Of a stretch of 50,904 bases of DNA, positions 10,464 to 22,400 are shown one piece after another. Position 1 is the first letter of the stretch; every line of letters begins with the position of its first letter. The notes below the pieces were generated by a model, which saw only the letters and a program-made list of their open reading frames with translations, was not told the DNA's origin and searched no databases. The translations under genes were made by a program, and so were the position numbers. Source of the DNA: Saccoglossus kowalevskii (taxonomy: Eukaryota > Hemichordata > Enteropneusta > Harrimaniidae); contig NW_003140822.1 in NCBI RefSeq assembly GCF_000003605.2, forward strand, positions 62,218-113,121. The letters run 5' to 3'.

Positions 10464-13400
10464 CTAGAAGAAAGCAAAATATAAAAAATTAAAAAAAACC
10501 AAGAACATCAAAATGAAATGAGATACACAACAATAAGTGTCAAATACTGAAAACCGCACAGACCCAAATGAAAGCTACTCCCATCAAAAAACATAATGGG
10601 GGTAACAGTGCCTTCAACTCTCCTACAGATGATGTTGAGGGCGCTGTTGCACCAGTCAGATTTTTAAAAAATTCTCTCGAGCTATAATATTGAACTTATT
10701 TCCTGATACAAATATATAACCTAACCAGGTAAGCCAAAATTGGTACATTTGCTGATTGACAGTCTGGCTTATTGAGAACATGTTTTCTTTCCTGCTGTAC
10801 ATTGAACAGTGTTTAACCTAACAGATATACATGTAGGGTGTAACATGCATGTAATCATATGGCAACGGCTATTACACACTATCAGTTAATTTACCGATGG
10901 AAACCTGATAACATTAATGATCAGTTTGACTGTACAGCGCTGTCAGTGACTTTAATTGTCAATTTGGACATCAGATCTCATTTGTTTTCGAACAGCTCCT
11001 GTTCAGCTGGGTCCTTCATCAGTAATTGCAGGCACAAATGGATTTAAATGCAATAACGATCGTAATGCTGTGAGAGGTACTCCTGTGTAATTACTTTAAC
11101 ACTTTGTGTAGTTACTTTGACATTAGCTTGTGGATTATGCCTATCGGCTATGTACCAAATATCATAGGTTATTGAGTGGTAATGGAGTAAAATACGTTGT
11201 CCGTTCTGATGATGTCACACCAAGCCATTAAATTACACGCTACATGATTAAAATTAATATCCAACGACACATGTCATATTTCATATATCATTTAACGTCA
11301 CCTTCAGTCACGTCTGCACAAGACTTGATGAATGGACATTAATGTTCTGTCCTTGGCAATATTAGATGTTACATCATTGACATAGATTGCAAATCGTGTT
11401 ATCAGGAGTGAGTAAATAAATCTTTATTAAAGTTAATGTGAAATATATCTTCTGCTTAAAGAGCAGAGCAACATATAGAATGAAAAACAAGTTTAAATTC
11501 TGGACTATTCCAGAGTTTGTCAACAAGTCAGCTTAGGAAGAATAGAGGTACCAACAACAAAGGAATTCAGTGGGTCTGGATAGGATTACCAACAACAAAG
11601 GGAGTCAGTGGGTCTGGATAGGGGTACCGGAGTCAGTGGCTCTGGATAGGGGTACCGGAGTCAGTGGCTCTGGATAGGGGTATCAACAACAAAGGGAGTC
11701 AGTGGGTCTGGATAGGGGTATCAACAACAAAGGGAGTCAGTGGGTCTGGATAGGGTTACCAACAACAGAGGGAGTCAGTGGGTCTGGATAGGGTTACAAA
11801 CAACAGAGGGAGTCAGTGGGTCTGGATAGGGGTACCAACAACAAATGCCTTCAGTGGGAATGGATAGGGTTGCCAACAATGAAGGGATTTGTGGGGATGG
11901 AATTACAGATCCCAACAAGGAGATACATCAGGTATGGGTATATGATACCAACAACAAAATGCTTCATTGGGTGTGGTTAACAACAACAACAACACAGAAC
12001 ATCAGTGGAAGTGAGAGAGAACCCAAAACAGATCTCAGGCCTTCATTGTTTTCTTGAGTAGCAGGAGTTTGGCAAGTAGGCAAGGGACACATACAGGAAT
12101 GAAAAGCACAACAAGCAAAACATTAAATAAACAACACTTTTACAGGGGTAGATAGGGGAAAGAATCCAACCCTTACCTTGCTGAGCATCGGAAACATCTT
12201 AGGGGAGGAAAGAAAAAGAAATAGTGCAAAAATTTACATTTGGACTGAAATAATTGACATCTAGAAAATGGCTACAAGTTATGAAAACACCCAATAACTT
12301 ATGCTGAGGATTCATTGAGTTGCCAGCAAAGCAAGGGTTCAATAAGTGGGTTAAAAACTCACCTGCAGTGACTGACAACACACTCATTACTGCAATATTC
12401 TTTATCCCAATCAGGACTCTCCACAGCGGGATTCTCACAACCAACCCTCATGCAGGTCGCTGACCTTTTACGCTCATTTGTGTGAACCTAAGAAGAGTAA
12501 TTATGACCAATGATATGTCAGTTGCAAGTGTGCTTTCTCCAAAACTGTTGTACATGTAATACCTCATCAAATTTCATTTTGCTCACAGAGTTCACATGTG
12601 ATTATATTGGTAGTCGCAAAACGTACAAAGTAATAGCATTCCTGCACATTTATCAAAGCAGTATTCACTTAACATGGTGTTTTATGAAATATGAGCATTT
12701 TTAAATAGCGAATTTTGCTCAATGCACAATATACAGAATTTTAATTTAGCTGCCAACAATCTAATTGTGAAAATATGCTTTTTTTTAAAAAGAAATATCG
12801 TTTCACAGTAACTGAAAATTATATTTTCAAAGAAATCAAATCGGTCTTACCATATGAGGCTGAAGTTTTGGATTGGTGATAATGGTTTGAACAACAGGTT
12901 GTTGAGAAGCTGACCTGGCAACTGTCGTCATGGTAACAGTTATGGGCATGGAAGCTGTTGGGGTTGGTTTTGGCGCAATGATTCGTGGTATTGACTGAAT
13001 CATTGTAGTAGTTGTGTTGGCACTGGTGAGTGTGTTACTGGTCACTGTCATCTTTTTCTGTTTGTGACTTGACACATCTTCTGTTTCTGCCTGGTCCACA
13101 GCAGCCTGCAGCAAGATTAAAAAACAGAAAATTAGTGATTTTTATACATTTTCCAAACCACATGCAGTACAATGCATTATGGGAGATTTGTAAAAACAGC
13201 TTAAGGTTACACAGTAACTGCAAACATCCTTATTCATTCATTTCTTACAAAATATTAAAAACTGATGTTCTTTCCTGTATCATTAAAGCTTGGTGTAGAT
13301 ATTTTCAGAAAATGATAAATAAAGCAAAATCCTCTGTAAATGCATGCATGATACAAGCCTCCATTGCAATTATTTCTTATTTCAATATATTGCCTAGGGA

Positions 13401-16400
13401 GTGATGATCCTAACCACAGAATTTCACAAAAGATGATGAGGAATGAATAAACAGGCATTGAAAATTGCTGTCAACATTTCATCGTCATAGAAATCAGCAA
13501 GACTACATCACATTTGGAATTAAAATCAAAATGTTTATAATGCTCAGTTCAGTTTATTGCAAGACAACTGAATTGTTCGGAAAAAAGTAAAATCCATGAA
13601 AAATGTTTTATGCAGAGTATATGTAAACAACAACAATGAAATCTTAAAGCACCGCAGTCTTCATGCAGCGACTGTTCACACTTTGTGTAAACGAACTATG
13701 TATTTGATATGCATTGTGTGAGTCGCATAGAATCATACCGAACACACTGTGACATGACGAATAGTGCTTTACTAATGTTATTGTGTATTAGTCATTTCTA
13801 ACTGGAATTAATGAATACCATGTACATTGTATATTATTATTTTTAATAACTGATCTCAATGTAAATAACGGTGAAAACAATATTTTAAATATTTTAGCTG
13901 TCTTACTCGTTTCAGCAATTATTATTCTTGTAATTGGCAGTGAGCCAACACATAGGGAGTGCCATTAAATTATAATATACATTATGAACTAAAATTATAT
14001 ATAGTATTTTATTATGGAGGTGAATGGCCAATTTATTAATATTAATAATACAGTAATACATTAATGAAAGATGGCTGCAACAATAACCACCAAACCTTTC
14101 AATGTTAGGCTATTCAAAACGCAATTTAATGTCTCTGGCACTTTAATAAATTATTATGAATATTGGTAAAAAAAGGACATTAATATTCATTTTGAGTGTA
14201 AGTATTTCATACGTTTTCATTTATAGCTACATCATATGTTGATCCAGATTAAAATAAATGTTTTTCTATTACAGCATCTATTCTGCCTCCATGTAAGTTT
14301 ATACAATCACTACATGGATATTCAAAGAAATATGGTAGACAGTCTGCAGATCATAATCAATTTAAATTCTATCAATTTCCTAACTAGCAATGATTTTTAA
14401 AAAATAATTCTGGTGTTTGCTGGGACTGGACCAGTGTTTGATGTGGCCTAATCAGTGTTTGCTAGGACTCGGCCAGCGTCTGACGTTTTTAATTTTAAAG
14501 AAAGTTATAACAACCAAAATTATGTATTGAAATGCTACTACATGTCATATCCCAGATCAAATGCCAGACAAAAGACTTAAAATAAAACACAACATAGATA
14601 AAAGGATTGACTTGTGGTCGCATGACCTTTGATGAGCAATTACCAATATACCTGCATACCTTGGTACTATGCAGCACTGCGCTTCAACTTATTTGAAATG
14701 ATTATTTTGAATATTTATTTGATCAATTTTGTTTGAACTTGGTGAAATGAGTCCAACTCTGTAAAACATGTTTAATATTTGCATTTAATTTAATGATCTT
14801 TATTTCCTGAATGAGATTAAAATTGGTCAATGCAATAATTATTCTTTATGAGGAAAGTCATAATCTACCGTTTATTATAAACTAAAAACTCTTGTAAACA
14901 TGATTATTGTTTTCAATAAGCAAATGTAGAAAATGTTGACCTAAATGCCCTGAATACGTTTTGACAACATTCACATCATATAATATTTTAAAATCTAACA
15001 CTGATGAGCCCTCTAAAGTTGGTTGCCATAGCAATATCATCTGTGAATTACTAACCTTTGACACAAGACTAGCTCTGTAGGCAGCTAGTTTTTTTAAGTA
15101 CTCTTTTTTAGCAGCCTCAGTATTCTGCTTGTAAACCTATGTACAAAGAGAAAGAACAGTCAAACTGTTGATCATTTGCATACAATCAAAATCGCCACCT
15201 GAAATATGGCTGATTACCGATATTTTCTGCCAAACTTCAAATATGAAAAACATAATACTGACATACATTTAGAAATGAAAACTGATAGTCGTGATATTTT
15301 TTTTGGCGAAAAAATGTAAATAAAAAAAAAAAATAAGTAAGAATAAAACAGATTTCAACAACAGGAGATAGCTCTTACTTGCTTCTGTTCTACACCCAGG
15401 CTGTCCCACATCGAAGCCACAATTTTTGAGACTTCACCAAAACTAGCGTTTGGATTCTGTCCTTTGATGGCTGCCTGAGTATCCCTAAAAAACAACGCAT
15501 ATGCAGATACTGGCTTCTGTGGCTCATTCGGGTCCTTCTTTTTCTTTTTCTTTGGTGTCTTTTTCTTTGGCGGAGGTGGCGTCACTTCAACAGCCGTTCG
15601 TTTCAGAGTGCCGACAACCTGTTTACACAACAATAAAATACACACAATTTAAAACCAATGTTGGCTTTCAGCATCAGTCAAATTTAAAGTAGGAGGTCAT
15701 TTTCCAACTTTTATTAGAAAATGTTTGAATATATGTGAGCAATTAAACGATGTACCTGAGCTTTAGATCGAAAATAGCAATTTTTACCAAAATTGACAAA
15801 AATATTGACTAAAATTAGAGAATAGTAGGTATCTTTACAAAATGAACCACTCAGAGAGAGAAAGAGAACCACCCGAGGTACATTTGCAGTGATTATAAAA
15901 ACCTATACAGCCGACGGTTTTTAAGAAGAAGTTGAAAATGTAGCCGGCAGACAATCAGTGATATGAATAGACAGTGAAGCTAAAACATAGTGCAGACATT
16001 TTCTTCCGATAAAGCTCTAAGCCTACAGTGTATTACATGTATTTGTTTCATCCAATTATAGAAGCTGACAATTTTATCAAAATATTTTGTTGCAAGTTAA
16101 TTTGGACACAAGTTATCAACTTTTCTTGTTTTTGACATGATGCGCTAACACTACAAGCTATAGACAATTACATCTACATTCACTGTATATTATCTAATGT
16201 GTCTCTCAGATTTCTGGATGCAGGGGTTAGGGGCGGTACATGTGAAAGCACTCTGCATATACAGAGGTCAAAAATACAGATTGTAATTACACTTATGCTT
16301 GCAGACTATTATAGCAACACTTAACCTTTTGAGCAATATTATATTTCCCACCAATTTTTTTTTTAATATGCATTTTCTTTCTGTGTGGAATTGTCATAAT

Positions 16401-19400
16401 GTATTACGAAGTACAGATCTAGATCAGAATAAATGAGAAAATTTTTTTCTGATTGTGACTAAAAAATCATTGGCGTATAATTTTGTTTGTGAGAGCCATT
16501 GTAGAGATACATACCTGTGAAAGGGGAGTGTTATCATCACTATCTTCACTACTTTCATGGGGTATCGGGGACGTTGTTGGTGGCGATGGACTGTGCTTTG
16601 ATAACCGACCATCAACCATGTGTATCCCATGCCGCATTCCAACTTGCAGACCGAGATGTGAGCTGATTGCTGATTGGTTGATTGTAGACAACTGACTGAC
16701 TTGACTCTGTACATGCTGCGGTGGTGGAGGTATATGAACATCGTGGATGTACGAGGGGGTTGGGTGTGTTGTCATAGCAAACGTTGTCATGGGAAGAGTA
16801 TGACTATAGGACTGTTCTCCCGTCGATTGCACTGCACAAGGTACCGTGTCAATTCCCAAGCTACAGTTTGAGGCTGTTATAGGTGGAATATCAATTGTCT
16901 GTGGTGGGAATTGTGGATCAGGGAATGTTTCCATTGCAGGGTTCGGTAAAGAATCTGCAGTCTCTGTGATATGAGCCTGGGTAAACTTTGGGTTTGAGTC
17001 ATGTGTGAATGTTGGTGATGGGCTTGTCATTGGTTCTGTTAAGGCTGGTGCTGTGTTTGGGTCGGTCATACTGGTAGACATTGCTTCCATTGCTATCTGT
17101 GGCGGAGTGATTGGAGGAATGTCAAACTCTTCATCACCTAGGCTTGGTGTATGGAAAGTCTGAAAAAGGTCAAAAATAAACAATGGTGTTTAGTAATAAA
17201 ATAGTTTTGATTTTTAAAAAGTCACAGTTGGTGCAGAGGGAACATTTAAATTTCACACTTGCTTTATACACCACATGAAACAAATAAAAAGGAAAAAAAA
17301 TTTATTAAAACGCTAAAATAGTGTTCAAAATTATATATTTGACATTGAAGTCATGCCATTCTTGCATCAGAGCTTTACTTCCGCTTTGAGACTATGTGAA
17401 ACAACATAGTACTGTAAATAGGACCATAGTTAACATCAATATGTCGTGCATTGTGTGTTAAATGAGTTAGATAAGATGAACACTGAAAATCTGAAAAAAA
17501 CATGATACACAAAAAGTTGTGTTGCACGTAATAACAGTTTCAATGAACGAGTGAAACTATAAGTGTACTTTCAACCACAGAAAATTGTAGTAGGTAAACA
17601 CAGTCCTCTGTAATTATTTAATATAACAATGTATTCCGGACAAATAAGTATGAGAAAGGATATTTTGTCCAAAACCTCTGGTTATATTTAATAATTACCA
17701 GGGACTATGATTACCTACTACTATTTTCTATATACGTTTGTTATATTTATTAGTCCTAGCAACTTTCTTCTATTTTAATTTTAGCCACAATGGATATCAC
17801 CCGTGAAGACAAATAACCGCATCATATAACTTGGCTTATATGCATCTTAATGTTACCATGTGACTGCGAGAGATATTGAAATCTTTTGACTGGAAGCAAT
17901 TTAACAAGTGATAGTATATACTGTATTAGTGGGCGTTTGTTTCACTTACAGGGTAGCAAGGATGGATGCAATGTTAGCGGTTCTTGTTTCACTTACAGGG
18001 TAGCAGGGATGGATGCAATGTTAGCGGTTCTTGTTTCACTTACAGGGTAGCAAGGATGGATGCAATGTTAGCGGTTCTTGTTTCACTTACAGGGTAGCAA
18101 GGATGGATGCAATGTTAGCAGGTTCTTGTTTCACTTACAGGGTAGCAAGGATGGATGCAATGTTAGCAGGTTCTTGTTTCACTTACAGGGTAGCAAGGAT
18201 GGATGCAATGTTAGCAGGTTCTTGTTTCACTTACAGGGTAGCAGGGATGGATGCAATGTTAGCAGGTTCTTGTTTCACTTACAGGGTAGCAAGGATGGAT
18301 GCAATGTTAGCAGGTTCTTGTTTCACTTACAGGGTAGCAAGGATGGATGCAATGTTAGCAGGTTCTTGTTTCACTTACAGGGTAGCAAGGATGGATGCAA
18401 TGTTAGCAGGTTCTTGTTTCACTTACAGGGTAGCAAGGATGGATGCAATGTTAGCAGGTTCTTGTTTCACTTACAGGGTAGCAGGGATGGATGCAATGGG
18501 TCATAATTGGAACGAAGAATTTATTGACGATTCATTCACTAGATATTGAGACAGCATGTGTTTGTCACAACCTATTTTGGTAGAAAATTACTTTTAGGCA
18601 TGCTGTGCGTTTTAAAGTAGGAATTTTAAGATAAAATTGGCTACAAATAGTTATTTATAAAAATACACAATATACATGTAGAACACATTACAAACAAAGT
18701 CCAAAACTTGTTGCTCAACATTTTATAGTAGAAAATTTGATCAAGAATTTTTTCTAAATTATGATAGATACTATAACATTTTCGCCGTTAGATTTTATTA
18801 ACTTCCACTGTGACTCCCTGTCCTATTAGAACCCCCCCAAGTGATATTTCATTCATTGTTTGTATGCTGCAAATTCTAATGTCTAAAAATATATGTAAAT
18901 TTTTATACATAGGAGATGTACTCAGATATAAATAGGCAAATATAATTTGATGTTTGGTAAAAATATTTACAGTTCTACATATTAATATTTCTTCTGGTAA
19001 TTATGATAATCTGTAAAATTATGCAAATTAGGGGAGGGATATAAAATTGTTATAAAATGATGGGGTATATTCTAACACCCTTAAATTGCACATTATAGAA
19101 ATATTGGCACTGACTAACCATTTCACTGCATATAATTTCACTTCAATTTTTGTAAAAACAATAGGATATTAATTCTTCGGAAACCACATGTCGTCATATA
19201 CATAGAAAACTGCAATTTGTGTTATAATTAAAATATTGTTGAATTTAATTACACTGTTAAAGTCATTAAAGTCAATTTATGTAAATGTTTTTTTGCTGGT
19301 TCAGATTGCATCTTTTGTACCACATAATTACAAGTAAATTACATTGTCAAGGTCGTATGTGCCAATTTTAAATTTAGCAGAATTATAACTTTCTGCAAGC

Positions 19401-22400
19401 CTCTTTTTTTTAAATTTGAAAGAAAGACTTGAGGATAATTTGGTTGATAGCAGTACAAGTACAAATAGGTTTTCAATAATTTCCTGCTTGTTAGGGACAG
19501 TAGATACGAACACAGCGTGATGCGTGTATTTACAGATCTCTGATTATAGCATGGGGCTCTCATAATTGGCCGAATTGAAAGATCAGTGAAGTTATGATGA
19601 CAGAAAAGTTGTTTGTATGAAGTACAAAATAATAATTTCATTATTTCCATATTTCGTCAATAGTTAGAGTTGGAAAAGTATACATTTGGGTATCTATGAA
19701 CAGTAAAGGGAAAAAACAACTGATATCTTAGCAGTATTTTTTAAAAAATTTTTTAATATATTAATATAATTTCCGTTAATTCTCAACCAAGTGGAAAAAA
19801 ATGGTTGATAATATTGAAAGTGAGCATGGGTGTAATTTATGAAGTTGAATTTGCGATTCAAACAGTTAAACAAAAAAATAGAAAATAAGGATGAAGCGAA
19901 AATCAGAACAAAAATAGAATGAGTACTAAAAGCAAAAATGTCAAAGTGGAAAAACTATTATGATCAAAATATGAGCTTTCATGAAAAAAAGTAATTATAG
20001 AGTGATTCAAGTTGGGATTAATTAATTGCTTTTGAAAATAACAAAAATAATAATCTATCTGTCAATAATTATCTACGATCCCTTACAAAGTATTCAACAT
20101 GGCCGTAAGCAAGGAATGAAAACATATCAGAGTAGCAATCTGTAAACCCTAATTACAATAAACGTTCTTCATGTACAACCACCAATGAAATTCAATGTGC
20201 TTTCGTCAAATGTCACACACAGTATTTTTTTATTTCTCCTAATAATTGGTTTCTCAAATAAGCAGTAATAATTATACATGTATTAACCCGGTAGGATTTT
20301 TGGAGAAAATTTTAAGAATATTCTTTTCATGAAAGAAGAAAAGAACACAGATACAGAGAAACACTTGAAATGTACATGTACTTCAAATCTGGTTCTGGAG
20401 TGCTAAAGATTTAGTACTTTTTTTTTAACTGTATTTAAAGCTACTTTAATACCATGAAAGACACATTTTAGCGAATCGTTGACTCACGAACATTACTAGC
20501 GGCGAGAATACAAAGAATTGATTAAATAGAGAACTGATAATTTAGCAAAGTGTGCACATCTTTACCAGAGTACAGCATTTAAACCATCATGCTATTTATC
20601 TTTGTAAACAAGAGAAGAACTCATTTAATGAATGTCATCAAAGACGAATCAAATTAGAATGCGTTCATTTCACTACTCTAAAACTGAAATTTTTCTGTTT
20701 ATCAAATATGCCATTCAATTTCTAAGCATAAAGAAACCTTAAAAAAAAATAGAAATTGATGGTGTTTTTTTTCCTCCTCTCATTTTTATCCTTTTAACGT
20801 GATTAAATTGGAAAGCAAGATGAATGCATTCCCCAATTCGCTGTCTTGGTTTCCCTCCTCTTACTTTACCCTCTGGCTGTCAGTTCATTTCCTTTATAAC
20901 AGATTTTTTTTACTTGGGGCAGTTGTTTCCTAAAAGGATCTTCAGTTGTTATCCTTGAATCCAAAATATACACAATGCTAATATAATCAAAGACGGCAGA
21001 GTGGTTTGCCTCTCCTAATTGGGTCTGCCATAACCTCAGTCTGCAAACTGTAAATTGTTAGGATTCCTTCTAATTTTATTTTTAATGTTCAATATTTAAT
21101 ATCTGAAAGGCCATGCTGAATATTTTCCAAGTTCAAGGATTATTGGTGGTTGTGTTAATTTCCATGCCTTCCAATACTAGGCTCATTTTTTGGGTGTTAA
21201 TTTGCATATTATTAAAATACAGGGGCTTTTTTTTTAATCTGTATTTTGTCGTATTATATAGGTCCTTTTTTCTTGTTAATTCAAATATTATGAGGGGGGG
21301 GGGACGAGTTTTTCATTCACATGAGAATGTCAATCTGTTTAGAGACCAACTGCAAACTTGCATTTTCTTTGCAAATTTGATTTCTTTAGTTTTTTCAACT
21401 TCCATAATTTAAAACCAAAGATTTTCCAGGTCTATTATGTAAGAGGGGATATGTAGGTTGCTATAGCAACATATGACAAGACAACTGCCATAAGTTGCAT
21501 TCTTGGTAAGGTAAAATAAGCTTAGCGTGGCATAACAGCTGTTAGACCACAATTCCCGACGTGACACTCTCTAAATCCTACTCTTTATTATTATTTTTTT
21601 ATCATTGCCGATGATTGCTGAAAGTATCTGAGGCAATAATTTGTTGATATCAAACTTAATCGTCGTAGGAACCAGCAACATCATTTGTGACCATGGAAAC
21701 GCTCATTTCATCATTAACTGAATAAGTCGGTGTTATCATCACCATCATCAATACACATTTTATCCAATTTCCTTCAATTTTGTGACTCATCTGTTTGTAC
21801 TGACAATAACCTTGGCATGGAAATCACATGCAAATTGTCTATAATAAATAGCACCCATAAAGGTCAGTTTGCTTGATGTGTACAGCCACAATTTTTTTCC
21901 TTTATGAACACTTCCTGTATAACAATCATGACAACGATAATAACAAATAATATATATACTCAAATATAAATACCATCACTCATATGAACTATAAATTTTT
22001 TTTTGCAATTTGAATATTATTTTTCACATACTTCAGTTGCCTTGACATTTCATGATGTCATATCCTCTTAATTAACTGGTGATGTCATATCCTGTTTTCA
22101 TTAAAACTGTTATTCAACTGATTCAAGATGGCATTGTATTTTAACATGACCATTATTTATTTATTCTCTAAAGTTGTAGCATTTTTGTAATTTGTAATTA
22201 AGTAATTTGATTTACTCCCAAGATGCATAGCGTTAATTTGAATGGAGATTGGTCAATCAATATCAGGTGGCCGACATTTTAATGCTAATTGAGACTATGT
22301 TACTAACATTGCTCAAAAGATGGTGGTGAAATCATTATCAAATCAAGCGAGTATTTGATTCTCAGAAACTTGAATATGAACTTCTGTGATTTTAGAATGC

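Noticed and set aside
13030-13404. 124-codon plus-strand frame
   Set aside because: Overlaps TOX exon 6 on the opposite strand and continues into intron; a shadow.
18031-18549. 172-codon plus-strand frame with a 16-residue repeat (and the overlapping 142-codon frame)
   Set aside because: It is a by-product of the 48-bp minisatellite period being divisible by three. The first four units are 47 bp and break the frame, and it lies antisense in a TOX intron.
19339-19650. 103-codon minus-strand frame in TOX intron 2
   Set aside because: No domain, no phase-compatible splice sites fitting the TOX protein, low-complexity codon use.
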